Assembly: GCF_000176035.2 (NCBI RefSeq)
Contig: NC_015675.1
Coordinates: 3,104,001-3,168,000 of the forward strand
Origin: Mesorhizobium opportunistum WSM2075
GTDB taxonomy: Bacteria > Pseudomonadota > Alphaproteobacteria > Rhizobiales > Rhizobiaceae
Reading direction: 5' to 3'
Length of the DNA: 64,000 nt
In this document: positions 27,520 to 36,207 of the stretch, in pieces
Layout: every line of letters begins with the position of its first letter
Position numbering within the stretch: position 1 is the stretch's first letter
Position numbers and translations under genes: made by a program
Notes under the pieces: generated by a model
What the model was told of the DNA's origin: nothing
Seen by the model: the letters and a program-made list of their open reading frames with translations, nothing else
Database searches by the model: none

Positions 27520-27756
27520 ATGAAACGCTACTATTTCGATCTCTATAATGGCGATGGCCTAGTCTCGGACGAGAACGGGCAGCTGTTTGAATCCCCAGAG
27601 CAGGCAAGAGCGGAAGCAATTCGCATCTTGCATGACATTGCTCGCGATGAAATGCCGGATCGCGATCTCGTCAAGATAACCCTTAAAATGCGCGACACGG
27701 GTGGGACGCAGGTGCTCGAGGCGTCTCTTACCCTCAACGCCGCCTGGACCGCCTGA
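27520..27756 (+). CDS. DUF6894-type small protein
   Basis: A 78-residue protein beginning MKRYYFDLYNGDGLVSDENGQLF, the hallmark of the rhizobial DUF6894 group, followed by an Ala/Glu-rich helix (SPEQARAEAIRILHDIARDE) and a C-terminal strand pair. The ATG at 27520 has no strong ribosome site. Function unknown; members are often found among stress-regulated small genes. Confidence 0.75.
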   Translation: MKRYYFDLYNGDGLVSDENGQLFESPEQARAEAIRILHDIARDEMPDRDLVKITLKMRDTGGTQVLEASLTLNAAWTA

Positions 27757-27968
27757 CAGTGTCATCAATGCATGGGTTCGCGGGCAGCATCGAATCCTTG
27801 GCGGGGTGTTGCCGAAAAAGTTGGTACGAAAATAACCAACCGGGTCTTCACCATAATCCATATGCACATTGCCCGAGATCACAGCAACCGACAGCAAGCC
27901 TCCTGACGACGACAGAGGAACAAAAAATACCCTGCGGGATTGGAACTTGTGAATCGGAGGATCGGACC

Positions 27969-28163
27969 ATGGACAGCAGGGAAGAGCGTATCAAACGGCG
28001 GGCCTACGAAATCTGGGAACGAGAAGGCCGGCCAGCCGGACGTGAGCAGGAACACTGGGACCAGGCCGTGCAGGAGATAGAAGCAGAAGGCCCGGAGACC
28101 GAACGCGGTCCGGTCGTGTCCGATCCGACAGTCGGCGACGGTTCAAAAAGCTCGAAGGCGTGA
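27969..28163 (+). CDS. DUF2934 family small protein
   Basis: A 64-residue hydrophilic protein with the DUF2934 core: REERIKRRAYEIWEREGRPAGREQEHWDQA. The ATG at 27969 follows a CGGAGGATCGG site. The longer open frame from 27759 has no family likeness. DUF2934 genes are common in rhizobia next to stress genes; function unknown. Confidence 0.8.
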   Translation: MDSREERIKRRAYEIWEREGRPAGREQEHWDQAVQEIEAEGPETERGPVVSDPTVGDGSKSSKA

Positions 28164-28242
28164 AATCGCGCCATCCCGTGCTCAGCCTGGCAACCAAAGT
28201 CGGGCAGCCTTGTTTTGTCCAGTATCAACCGAGGAGGTTGCC

Positions 28243-28428
28243 ATGAGGAGTCCCCTGTCATTTCTAGTGTTGGCCGCCACCCTTGCGCTGGGCGCATGTG
28301 ACAACAACAGCGAACCGACGAAAGCCAACACCGACACCGTCAACAAGAACCCGCAGGTCGACCAGGATGCCAGACCCAAGTCCACGACTGGCGGCGACCA
28401 GCCAGCGACCGTGCCGCAGAACAAATGA
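28243..28428 (+). CDS. Small lipoprotein, 61 aa
   Basis: A 61-residue secreted protein with a lipobox LGAC after a hydrophobic N-terminus, so the mature part is only about 43 residues, Asn/Thr/Asp-rich and probably disordered. GAGGAGG precedes the ATG at 28243. Its stop overlaps the start of the hydrolase gene (ATGA), so translation of the two is coupled. Confidence 0.75.
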   Translation: MRSPLSFLVLAATLALGACDNNSEPTKANTDTVNKNPQVDQDARPKSTTGGDQPATVPQNK

Positions 28429-29321
28429 ACTCCATCTCGTATTGCGATACGCCTCTGCTGCGCATCGCCCATTTCAGCGGTGGACCGCAGTATGGCGTCC
28501 CGGTCGTTCTGCTGCATGGCTGGCCCGACGACGCGACCACTTATGCGCGCATTTCGCCGGCCCTTCATGACGCTGGCTTTCGGACATTTTCGCCCTGGCT
28601 GCGAGGCTGTGGACCGACATCGTTTCTGTCGAAGGAGACCATGCGCTCGGGCGAGATCACGGCGATGGCGCAGGATGTGCTGGACTTCGCCGATGCGCTC
28701 GGCCTCAGCCGTTTTGCAATTGTCGGCCACGATTGGGGCGCCCGTATCGCCTACCTGCTGGCGTCGGTTTTCCCGGACCGCATCAAATGCTGCGCCGCGT
28801 TGTCGCTTGGCTGGCAACCGGGCAGGCTGGTGACACCATCGCCTGAACAAGCGAAAGCATTCTGGTATCAATGGTTCATGGCGACGGAGCGCGGCGCCGA
28901 GTTCGTGCGAAAGAACCGCAAGGAATTCGCCAGATTCCAGTGGGATAGCTGGAGCCCATTGGGCTGGTTCGACGATGCCATCTTCGATGAAGTGGCTAAA
29001 TCCTTCGAAAACCCGGATTGGGCGGAAGTCACTCTGCATTCCTATCGGGTCCGGTGGGAAGAAGCCGAGCCCGATCCTCGCTATGCCGAACTTGCCCGCC
29101 AGGCGACATCGGTCAAGATCATCACCGTGCCAACCCTGACGCTTCACGGCGGCGATGACCGTGTGGTGTTGCCTCGATCTTCCGAGGGGCTGGAGGGGCA
29201 TTTCACCGCGTCCTACAAGCGGTTGGTGCTGGATGCGGTCGGGCATTTCCCGACGCGTGAAGCTCCGCAAGAGGTTTCGCGGCTGTTGGTCAATTTCCTC
29301 GACAGCCACGGCAAGCGATAA
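28425..29321 (+). CDS. Alpha/beta hydrolase (epoxide hydrolase/haloalkane dehalogenase-like)
   Basis: A 298-residue hydrolase. The oxyanion-hole motif HGWPDD and the nucleophile elbow GHDWGA, with Asp as nucleophile, point to the epoxide hydrolase or haloalkane dehalogenase branch rather than esterases; the acid lies in LHGGDDRVV and the base is His in AVGHFPTREAP. It is cytosolic. Coupled translation with the small lipoprotein is unusual and does not explain the substrate. Confidence 0.86.
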   Translation: MNSISYCDTPLLRIAHFSGGPQYGVPVVLLHGWPDDATTYARISPALHDAGFRTFSPWLRGCGPTSFLSKETMRSGEITAMAQDVLDFADALGLSRFAIVGHDWGARIAYLLASVFPDRIKCCAALSLGWQPGRLVTPSPEQAKAFWYQWFMATERGAEFVRKNRKEFARFQWDSWSPLGWFDDAIFDEVAKSFENPDWAEVTLHSYRVRWEEAEPDPRYAELARQATSVKIITVPTLTLHGGDDRVVLPRSSEGLEGHFTASYKRLVLDAVGHFPTREAPQEVSRLLVNFLDSHGKR

Positions 29322-29462
29322 CGCGCCGCCGCCGCTCAGCCTTTCTTGGCGGAGCGGAACCTCACTCCACCGGCGTGCATTTCGTTTTCACGGGATCGCG
29401 AAACCGGGACGCCATCCCGCCATCAATCCGCCCGTCATCAACCGGTAGTCAGGAGAATTCAG

Positions 29463-29891
29463 ATGCAAGCTTCAGGCGCAATTTCAAGACACCATGCCGG
29501 TTCAAGGCACCATGCTGGCCAATTGGCCATAGAGCCGTTTGCCGGCACGGTGACGGTGCGATTTTCCGACGCCATAGTCGCGGCGACGGAACGTGCGAAA
29601 GTGCTGCGGGAAGAAGGACACGAGCCCGTGTTCTATATCCCTTTCGAGGACATCTATTTCGACCTGTTCGAAAAGACGAATACGACAAGCGAGAGCCCGC
29701 CGAAGGGCACTGCGAGTTATTGGCGCGTCCATGCGGTGGGCAGCTCGGCCGACGATTTCATGTGGGCATACGAAACGCCGGATACCGCCGCGCGCGCCAT
29801 TGCGCGTCATGGCGCGTTCGACCCGCAAAAGGCGCGGATCGATGTCGAACCCGCGGAGGACAAACGGCACACGCCCCATGTCACGGAATAG
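29463..29891 (+). CDS. DUF427 domain protein
   Basis: A 142-residue protein with a compact beta fold of the DUF427 family: VTVRFSDAIVAATERAKVLREEGHEPVFYIPFEDI, then SYWRVHA and FMWAYETPD. The ATG at 29463 follows AGGAG. The first 20 residues are His/Ser/Ala-rich and may be a tail. Function unknown; the family is common in rhizobia and actinobacteria. Confidence 0.82.
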   Translation: MQASGAISRHHAGSRHHAGQLAIEPFAGTVTVRFSDAIVAATERAKVLREEGHEPVFYIPFEDIYFDLFEKTNTTSESPPKGTASYWRVHAVGSSADDFMWAYETPDTAARAIARHGAFDPQKARIDVEPAEDKRHTPHVTE

Positions 29892-29938
29892 ATGTCCGCG
29901 GATACTTGAAGTTTGGCGAGGTGGACACCGGAGCACTG

Positions 29939-30358
29939 CTAACGCCTCGAGAACTCCTCATCGAGGATGCGCAGGGCCTCTTCATATTTGGCAGCCGATG
30001 CCCCAACCTGCCGCGACTGCCAGATATTGTCCTCCAGATCCGCGCGCTTGACCGGCAGCGCCAACGGGTTCGAGGCAGCTCTCCGCACGAAGGCGAAATA
30101 ATCCTCGTCGTCCCTGCGCGACAGGGCATCGACAGCAGAAGCAATGGTCGGGCCAAAGCCAGCCTCTTCCAGCCTGGTCCGGTTCCAGCCCTCGCCCTTT
30201 TCCAACACGTCATGGAGATAGGCGACGACCTTCTGATCCATCGTTTCGACAGCATCGACGACACGACGGCAGTGTTCGATATAGGGCTGCCCCGTCTTGT
30301 CGCGCTGCGATGCGTGAACCTCCTCCGCAATCTTGGCCGCACGGTAGAAGATGCTCAT
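29939..30358 (-). CDS. HD-domain protein, RelA/SpoT hydrolase-like (small)
   Basis: A 139-residue protein matching only the HD hydrolase half of RelA/SpoT enzymes: H15, the QPYIEHCRRV block with H29, the HD pair in AYLHDVLEKG (49-50), and a late KRADLEDN. Length suits a small Mesh1-like hydrolase, which removes pyrophosphate from (p)ppGpp or phosphate from related nucleotides. The metal site looks complete. It is convergent with the DUF427 gene. Confidence 0.8.
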   Translation of the reverse strand: MSIFYRAAKIAEEVHASQRDKTGQPYIEHCRRVVDAVETMDQKVVAYLHDVLEKGEGWNRTRLEEAGFGPTIASAVDALSRRDDEDYFAFVRRAASNPLALPVKRADLEDNIWQSRQVGASAAKYEEALRILDEEFSRR

Positions 30359-30667
30359 CGCGCTTGTCCCCGCTTGGCGAAATGTTCGCGGTTGTGTGGT
30401 TCCATCTGCAAGTCGTTGCTGAGGGGATTGTTCCTTGCCGCCAGGATTTTCTTCGGAGCGTCGTCCCTACGCGGGGCTACATCGTTCTTCTGCGTGCGGC
30501 AAAATCTATCCCGCAACAAACCCAGCCGAGCCGCTCTCTGCGAAAACGTCGGCCGCCGGCGCCGATTCCTGTGCCGTCTCAGGAACCAGTCGCGGCACGT
30601 GGCGTTGCGTGTCTTTGCTGGCAATGGGAGGTGTCGTGGAAACATACCGCCTGTCGGAGGCGCGCTG
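30359..30667. other. Intergenic region with stress promoter, 309 bases
   Basis: The divergent gap between the HD-domain gene and the cysteine hydrolase gene. It contains an EcfG-type promoter (30582-30606). Long frames crossing it on both strands are Arg/Pro-rich and not family-like. Confidence 0.4.
30582..30606 (+). promoter_or_regulatory. Candidate EcfG promoter for the cysteine hydrolase
   Basis: GGAAC (30582-30586), 16 bases, CGTT (30603-30606): a full consensus match 61 bases before the start at 30668. Confidence 0.6.
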
Positions 30668-31276
30668 ATGTCGATGCCGGGCCTGGCATACGGTCCCCTT
30701 GGCGATAGATGCATGCATATCTGCGTGGATATGCAGCGGCTGTTTGCGGAGCCGTCTCAATGGGCAACACCCTGGATCACGCGGGTTCTCCCGCAGATCG
30801 AGAGGCTGGTCGAAAGACGCGCGCCACAGACGGTCTTTACGCGGTTCCTGCCAGCCCGGAAGCCGGGGCAGGGCGTCGGTACCTGGAGGCGCTATTACGA
30901 GCGCTGGGCTTCGATGACGATCGAGTCTATCGGGCCCGAAATGACTGAGTTGTTGCCGACACTGGCCGGTTATTGCCCGCCGGCGGCAATCATCGACAAG
31001 CACATCTACTCGCCCTGGTTCGAAGGGCGCCTCAGGGCCCTTCTGGTGGAGCGCGACATCGACACGCTGGTTATCACGGGTGGCGAAACAGATGTATGCG
31101 TTCTGGCCACGGTATTGGGGGCCATCGATTTCGGCTATCGCGTCGTTCTCGTCACGGACGCGCTATGCAGTTCTTCCGACGCAACCCATGACGCGTTGCT
31201 GACCGTCTATCACCAACGCTTCGCGCAGCAGGTCGAGACGATCGAGATGGAGACGCTTCTCTCCAGCTGGATTTGA
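30668..31276 (+). CDS. Isochorismatase-family cysteine hydrolase
   Basis: A 202-residue hydrolase with Asp in ICVDMQRLF, Lys in IDKHIYSPW and Cys in GGETDVCVLATVLGAIDFGY. The ATG at 30668 follows GGAGG; the huge open frame from 29375 is a GC artefact. Related enzymes hydrolyse nicotinamide, N-carbamoyl groups or similar amides. A consensus EcfG promoter upstream suggests a stress or stationary-phase role. It is distinct from the one at 4357. Confidence 0.83.
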   Translation: MSMPGLAYGPLGDRCMHICVDMQRLFAEPSQWATPWITRVLPQIERLVERRAPQTVFTRFLPARKPGQGVGTWRRYYERWASMTIESIGPEMTELLPTLAGYCPPAAIIDKHIYSPWFEGRLRALLVERDIDTLVITGGETDVCVLATVLGAIDFGYRVVLVTDALCSSSDATHDALLTVYHQRFAQQVETIEMETLLSSWI

Positions 31277-31291
31277 AGCCGGGTTTGAGGC

Positions 31292-31735
31292 TCAAGCATC
31301 CAGATCGATCAAGGCAACGCCCAGTCCGGGGCGCTTGCTGCGGCGCAGATGGCCGGGTGCCTCCACCAACGTGACTTCAAGCGTCGGCCGAACGATGGCG
31401 TCAAGCAAATGTCCACCACGGGTGGTGCCGTCGCTCAATCCGAGCACCGCATGAACGTGTAGGCTGGGCTTGCCATCGTCGCCAAGCGCAACATCGCCGA
31501 TCGCGCTCAACACTTCGCATTGTTCCTCGACCGGGATTCTGCGGTAGGTTTTTGCATCCGGATCAAACCAGCCCACCGTGGCTCTTTCGAAAGCGCCGAT
31601 CGCGGTCAGGGAAGCGCCGTCGACCTTCCGGTCAGCCGCGAAATCCGTAAGCGCCGCGAATGCTTCCTCGCCGGGATCGAGCACGATGACAAATGTCCGT
31701 TGGCCACTGATTTCGTTGACGAGCCGTGATTTCAT
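31292..31735 (-). CDS. PPC/DUF296 domain protein (AT-hook-like, without AT-hook)
   Basis: A 147-residue protein whose whole length matches the PPC (DUF296) fold: TFVIVLDPGEEAFAAL, the conserved VDGASLTAIGAFERATVGWFD, and LHVHAVLGLSDGTTRGGHLL with its histidine pair. Bacterial members are trimers or pentamers that may bind metal or ligand; they lack the DNA-binding AT-hook of the plant proteins. The ATG at 31735 follows GGAGA. It lies 32 bases behind the small basic protein gene and is probably co-transcribed. Confidence 0.82.
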   Translation of the reverse strand: MKSRLVNEISGQRTFVIVLDPGEEAFAALTDFAADRKVDGASLTAIGAFERATVGWFDPDAKTYRRIPVEEQCEVLSAIGDVALGDDGKPSLHVHAVLGLSDGTTRGGHLLDAIVRPTLEVTLVEAPGHLRRSKRPGLGVALIDLDA

Positions 31736-31767
31736 GGTTGTTCTCCGGACATCAGTCTGCTCCCCCT

Positions 31768-32085
31768 TCAATGAGCGTGGTGTTCGGCGTTCCGCTTGCG
31801 GGTTGCCGCAGCCTTCTTCGCCGATTCCGATCGGCTTGCGGCGGACCGCGACGCCGACGCCTTGCCGCCGGTCCTGCCGCCCTTATGCGCTGCCGGGTTG
31901 CCCGTATGCTTGCCGCGGCCGGAGCCGCCTTCCTTCTTGCCGCCGCCATCGTCCTTGTTGACGGTCGCCCACGCACGCCGCTCGGCTTCCTTTTCGGAAA
32001 CCCCGCGCTTCTCATAGCCTTCGGCTATGTGGTCGGCCTTGCGCTCCTGCTTGTCGGTGTATTTCGATTTCTCGCCGCGTGGCAT
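31768..32085 (-). CDS. Small basic, Lys/Gly/Ala-rich protein
   Basis: A 105-residue protein with an N-terminal helix (KSKYTDKQERKADHIAEGYEKRGVSEKEAERRAWATVNK) and a basic low-complexity C-terminus rich in Gly, Lys, Arg, Ser and Ala. Homologues in rhizobia are sometimes labelled plasmid stabilisation proteins, but nothing here resembles a toxin or partition protein. A nucleic-acid-binding or desiccation role is possible. A consensus EcfG promoter precedes it. Confidence 0.7.
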   Translation of the reverse strand: MPRGEKSKYTDKQERKADHIAEGYEKRGVSEKEAERRAWATVNKDDGGGKKEGGSGRGKHTGNPAAHKGGRTGGKASASRSAASRSESAKKAAATRKRNAEHHAH

Positions 32086-32119
32086 GACGGTTTCTCCTGT
32101 CTGATGGGATTTAAGCCTG

Positions 32120-32144
32120 AACGAAAAGCCGGTGGGTGAGTTCC
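32120..32144 (-). promoter_or_regulatory. Candidate EcfG promoter for the basic protein/DUF296 pair
   Basis: Minus strand GGAAC (32144-32140), 16 bases, CGTT (32123-32120): a full consensus match 35 bases before the start at 32085. Confidence 0.65.
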
Positions 32145-32221
32145 AGCGCCGGGGACATTTAAGCCGGCATTATGAGGCCTGATGCGGCACGACAGAAAAT
32201 CAGTCACAGCCATGTGAGGAG

Positions 32222-32246
32222 GGAACTTTGTGCTGGACGGGTGGTT
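32222..32246 (+). promoter_or_regulatory. Candidate EcfG promoter for paoABC
   Basis: GGAAC (32222-32226), 16 bases, GGTT (32243-32246), 36 bases before the paoA start. It is back to back with the promoter at 32120-32144 on the other strand. Confidence 0.6.
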
Positions 32247-32282
32247 TGGCTCGCTTGAGACCCAGCCAGCCAGGAGCCAGCC

Positions 32283-32900
32283 ATGTCCGATGCCAAGATT
32301 TCCAATGGCCTGAGCAGACGCATGTTCATGACAGCCTCTGTTTCGGCGGCAGCGGCGGTGCCGCTCGCGACCTCCCAGACAAGAGCAGCCCAGCCAGCGT
32401 CGGCAAAACCGGCGAAGCCCCGCGACCTGTCGGCGGTTTCCATGCGTATCAACAAACAGGCCTACAACCTCGCCCTCGACAATCGTACGAGCCTGCTAGA
32501 CGCTCTTCGCGATCATGTCGGCCTGACCGGCACCAAGAAAGGCTGCGACCACGGCCAGTGCGGCGCCTGCACCGTTCTGGTCGACGGAAAGCGGGTTCTG
32601 TCGTGCCTGAGCTTCGCCGTGATGAACCACGGCCGCGAGATCACCACGGTGGAAGGCCTGGCTTCGACGGACGGAGAACTCCATCCCGTGCAGCAGGCCT
32701 TTGTCGACCACGATGCCTTTCAGTGCGGATACTGCACACCGGGCCAGATCATGTCCGCCGTTGGCTGCATCGACGAGGGTCATGCCGGGTCGGAAGATGA
32801 TGTTCGCGAATACATGAGCGGCAATCTCTGCCGTTGCGCTGCCTACCCGAACATCGTTGCGGCGATCGTCCAGGCGCGCGACCAGATCAGGAGGGCCTAG
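32283..32900 (+). CDS. paoA: Periplasmic aldehyde oxidoreductase, 2Fe-2S subunit
   Basis: A 205-residue iron-sulfur subunit of the xanthine oxidase family. A Tat signal (SRRMFM followed by an Ala-rich core) shows export of the folded complex. Two 2Fe-2S sites are present: [12 protein letters not shown] (plant-type) and [11 protein letters not shown] (family-specific). It matches PaoA/YagT in length and signal. The complex oxidises aromatic and other aldehydes in the periplasm. paoB and paoC follow directly; no paoD-like (XdhC) chaperone gene is nearby. Confidence 0.92.
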   Translation: MSDAKISNGLSRRMFMTASVSAAAAVPLATSQTRAAQPASAKPAKPRDLSAVSMRINKQAYNLALDNRTSLLDALRDHVGLTGTKKGCDHGQCGACTVLVDGKRVLSCLSFAVMNHGREITTVEGLASTDGELHPVQQAFVDHDAFQCGYCTPGQIMSAVGCIDEGHAGSEDDVREYMSGNLCRCAAYPNIVAAIVQARDQIRRA

Positions 32901-32901
32901 G

Positions 32902-33924
32902 ATGCACCCCTTCGTTTATGAAAGACCAAGCAGCGTCTCCGCAGCGGTCACCATGGCGTCTCGTCGCGATGCACGACATATTCCGCCGACCGAAGCCGAC
33001 GCGCAGTTTATTGCCGGCGGCACCAACCTGGCCGACTACATGAAGCTTGGCGTTGCGCGGCCAGAGCGATTGCTTGACCTCAACACGCTTGCCGAGCCGG
33101 CCTTGCGGCAGGTCAGGATCGGCAATGACGCCATCCGTTTTGGGGCGTTGGTCCGGATGGGGGAAGCTGCCGACAACAAAGACGTCAGGCGTCGTTGCCC
33201 GCTGCTTGCCGACAGCCTGAAGCTGGCCGCCAGCGGCCAGCTTCGCAACATGGCGAGCCTTGCCGGCAATGTGCTGCAACGCACGCGCTGTGAGTATTTC
33301 CGCGAGACATCATGGCCCTGCAACAAGCGTGAACCCGGCTCCGGCTGTGCCGCGATGGAGGGGTTCAACCGCCAGCATGCCATTCTCGGTACCAGCGATG
33401 CCTGCATTGCCACCTACCATGGCGATTTCGCACAGGCGCTGATAGCGCTCGATGCTTCTGTCGATATCGAAGGCGAGCGAGGCAAGCGTACCCTTGCCTT
33501 TGCCAAGCTGCATCGGCCGCCGGGCGACACGCCCAACATCGAGACGGATCTTGCCGCCGACGAACTCATCACTGCCATCGAAGTACCGCTCGCACCGTGG
33601 AGCAGCCGGTCGCGCTATCTGAAGATACGCGATCGCGAATCCTACGCGTTCGCGCTGGCATCGGCAGCGGTCGCCCTCGATATGGATGGCGACACGGTAA
33701 GAGGCGCGCGCGTCGCACTCGGCGGTGTCGCGACCGTGCCGTGGCGCGCAAGCGCGGCGGAAAACGCGCTGCAAGGCAAGGTGCTCGATGAAGCCGCGGC
33801 GCAGAAGGCTGCCGATGTCGCTTTCGCCGACGCCAGGCCGCGAGAACACAACGCTTTCAAGATACCGCTCGGCAAGCGCACGCTGGTGCGAGCGCTGCTC
33901 GAAACCCGAGACATGAAGGTCTGA
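32902..33924 (+). CDS. paoB: Periplasmic aldehyde oxidoreductase, FAD subunit
   Basis: A 340-residue flavin subunit of the PCMH type with AGGTNLADYMKLG for FAD binding. A Cys-containing insertion (RCEYFRETSWPCNKREPGSGC, near residues 131-151) is the loop that binds an extra 4Fe-4S cluster in E. coli PaoB. The ATG at 32902 follows GGAGG and begins one base after the paoA stop. It has no signal of its own, as expected if it is carried out with PaoA. Confidence 0.9.
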   Translation: MHPFVYERPSSVSAAVTMASRRDARHIPPTEADAQFIAGGTNLADYMKLGVARPERLLDLNTLAEPALRQVRIGNDAIRFGALVRMGEAADNKDVRRRCPLLADSLKLAASGQLRNMASLAGNVLQRTRCEYFRETSWPCNKREPGSGCAAMEGFNRQHAILGTSDACIATYHGDFAQALIALDASVDIEGERGKRTLAFAKLHRPPGDTPNIETDLAADELITAIEVPLAPWSSRSRYLKIRDRESYAFALASAAVALDMDGDTVRGARVALGGVATVPWRASAAENALQGKVLDEAAAQKAADVAFADARPREHNAFKIPLGKRTLVRALLETRDMKV

Positions 33925-33927
33925 GCC

Positions 33928-36207
33928 ATGAACCAAGCCGCACCCGCTCCCAAGGAAAATCAGGGCGATCCGGTTGTCCGTATCGACGCCCGTCTGAAGG
34001 TCACCGGACAGGCAAGCTATCCGGCCGACATCGCCACGGCCAACGTCGCTTATGGCGCCCTTGCCACCAGCACCGTCGCCCGGGGCAAGGTTTCCGCGCT
34101 CCACACGAAAGACGCCAGTGCGGTGCCCGGTGTGCTGGACATCGTCACCTACGGCGACATGGACAAGACCGAGACGCCGAAGTTCGGCAACACCGGCGCG
34201 AGTTCGATCGGGCCTTTGCACGACAAGACGATTTTCCACGACGGCCAGATCATCGCTCTGGTCGTTGCCGAGACATTCGAGGCGGCCGAGGAAGCAGCGA
34301 TGTTGATCCGCGCCGACTATGAGGACGAACCGCCCAGCGCCAGCTTCGATTCGAAGGGCACGAAGATGGAGCCTGCGGCAGGCAAAAACCCGATGTTCAA
34401 GGAAGATGCCAAGGCCGGCGACTTCGACGCCGCCTGGGCAGATGCGGCTGTGAAGATCGACCAGAAATACTCGACACCGACCCAGCACCACAACCCGATC
34501 GAACTGTTTTCGACCACGGCCATGTGGCAGGGCGACCAACTGACCATACACGAACCCTCCCAGAACGTGACCGGCTGGAAGGTGGAGCTGGCGCGCCAAC
34601 TGAAGCTCGATCCGGCCAATGTGCGGATCATCAGTCCCTATATCGGTGGGGCCTTCGGCTCGAAGGGACCGATGACGGCGCGCACGGCGATCGTTGCCAT
34701 TGCCGCGCAGCGGATCGGCCGTCCCGTCCGCTGCGTCGTCAGCCGCATGCAGGCTTTCGGCACACAAACCTATCGCGCCGAGACGCGGCATCGAATCCGC
34801 ATCGGCGCAGGCAAGGACGGCCGCATCACCTCGTTCGGACATGAGGGCTGGGAGGTGACGTCACGCCCTGACCCTTATGTCGTCGGCGGCACATCCGCCA
34901 CCGCCCGCATGTACGACTACGGCTCCGTCCTGACGCAGGTTTCATTGGTCCACGCCGACCGCAATACGCCTGGATACATGCGGTCGCCGCCGGAGACGCC
35001 TTACGTTTATGCGCTCGAGAATGCCATGGACGAAATGGCCGTTGCGCTCGGCATGGATCCCGTCGAGTTCCGCCGCATCAACGAGCCGCAGAAGGAACCG
35101 ATCGGCGGCAAGCCGTTTTCCAGCCGTTCGCTCATCAAGTGCTACGATCAGGCCGCGGAGGCCTTCGGCTGGGCGAAACGCGAGCCCAAGGCCGGCTCGA
35201 TGCGCGACGGCGACTGGCTGGTCGGCATGGGTTGCGCGACGGCGATCTATCCGACAGCCGCCGCACCCTGCGCGGCCAGGGTTCGTCTCACCGCCGATGG
35301 CGAGGTTCGGGTCCAGTGCGGCTCGCATGAAATCGGCACCGGCGTTCGCACCATCGCCGGACAGATGGCGGCCGAAAGGCTGGGGGTCGGCATGGACAAG
35401 ATCAGCGTCGAGATGGGCGACAGTGCCCTGCCGCCGGCTCCGGTGTCGGGTGGATCGATCTCGACGGCCAGTGTCTGCTCGGCGGTCATGAAGGCCTGCG
35501 ATGCCGTTCGCGAGAAGCTGTTCACCGCGGCAGCAGGCAAGGATGGTCCCCTGGCCGGCTCGGGTAACGCGAAGCTGGATATGGCCGACGGAAAGATCGT
35601 CGCCGAAACCGGCAAATCGGCAAAGCTCGCCGATGTCTTCAAGGCCATGCAGGTCGGCGCCATCGAGGAATATGCCGAGTTTGCACCCAAGGGCGCCTCA
35701 CCGGAAGCATTGAACAAGCTCTATGCCGGACAGCCGGAATTCCATGGAGGAGAAGGCGATGAGGATTCGGTGAAATATGCCTTTGGCGCCGAATTCGTCG
35801 AAGTGCGCATCAACCGCCATACCCATGAAATCAGAGTGCCGCGCATCGTCGGTGCCTTCGCCGCCGGGCGCATCATGAACACGCGTACCGCACGCAGCCA
35901 GCTGATGGGCGGCATGATCTGGGGAATTGGCCAGGCCCTGCACGAGGCAACGGAGATCGACCAACGCACGGCGCGCTACGTCAACCGCGACCTGCAGGAC
36001 TATCTGGTGCCGGTCAACGCCGACATCAAGCAGGTCGACGTGATCCTGGTCCCGGAAGTCGACCATGAAGTCAATCCTGCCGGCGTCAAGGGGTTGGGCG
36101 AACTCGGCAATGTTGGGACGGCTGCCGCCGTGGCAAGTGCGGTCTACCATGCCACCGGCAAGCGTATCCGCGATCTGCCGATCAGGGTCGAACATCTGAT
36201 CGTCTGA
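33928..36207 (+). CDS. paoC: Periplasmic aldehyde oxidoreductase, molybdenum subunit
   Basis: A 759-residue molybdopterin subunit. It has the substrate and cofactor loops GGAFGSKG, MRSPPETP, GSHEIGTGVRT, SGGSISTASV and the catalytic glutamate in GVKGLGELGNVG. Length and order match PaoC/YagR with the MCD-type cofactor. It starts three bases after paoB. Catalysis is hydroxylation of aldehydes to acids with electrons leaving through the Fe-S and FAD subunits. Confidence 0.92.
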   Translation: MNQAAPAPKENQGDPVVRIDARLKVTGQASYPADIATANVAYGALATSTVARGKVSALHTKDASAVPGVLDIVTYGDMDKTETPKFGNTGASSIGPLHDKTIFHDGQIIALVVAETFEAAEEAAMLIRADYEDEPPSASFDSKGTKMEPAAGKNPMFKEDAKAGDFDAAWADAAVKIDQKYSTPTQHHNPIELFSTTAMWQGDQLTIHEPSQNVTGWKVELARQLKLDPANVRIISPYIGGAFGSKGPMTARTAIVAIAAQRIGRPVRCVVSRMQAFGTQTYRAETRHRIRIGAGKDGRITSFGHEGWEVTSRPDPYVVGGTSATARMYDYGSVLTQVSLVHADRNTPGYMRSPPETPYVYALENAMDEMAVALGMDPVEFRRINEPQKEPIGGKPFSSRSLIKCYDQAAEAFGWAKREPKAGSMRDGDWLVGMGCATAIYPTAAAPCAARVRLTADGEVRVQCGSHEIGTGVRTIAGQMAAERLGVGMDKISVEMGDSALPPAPVSGGSISTASVCSAVMKACDAVREKLFTAAAGKDGPLAGSGNAKLDMADGKIVAETGKSAKLADVFKAMQVGAIEEYAEFAPKGASPEALNKLYAGQPEFHGGEGDEDSVKYAFGAEFVEVRINRHTHEIRVPRIVGAFAAGRIMNTRTARSQLMGGMIWGIGQALHEATEIDQRTARYVNRDLQDYLVPVNADIKQVDVILVPEVDHEVNPAGVKGLGELGNVGTAAAVASAVYHATGKRIRDLPIRVEHLIV

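Noticed and set aside
27440..27968. GGAAC boxes before the DUF6894 and DUF2934 genes, and the one at 8671-8675, as EcfG promoters
   Set aside because: The second box at N16 is TATT or GATT instead of NGTT, so these were not counted.
29375..31276. A 633-codon cysteine hydrolase
   Set aside because: Only the last 202 residues match the family, and ATG 30668 has a good ribosome site; the rest overlaps DUF427 and HD-domain genes.
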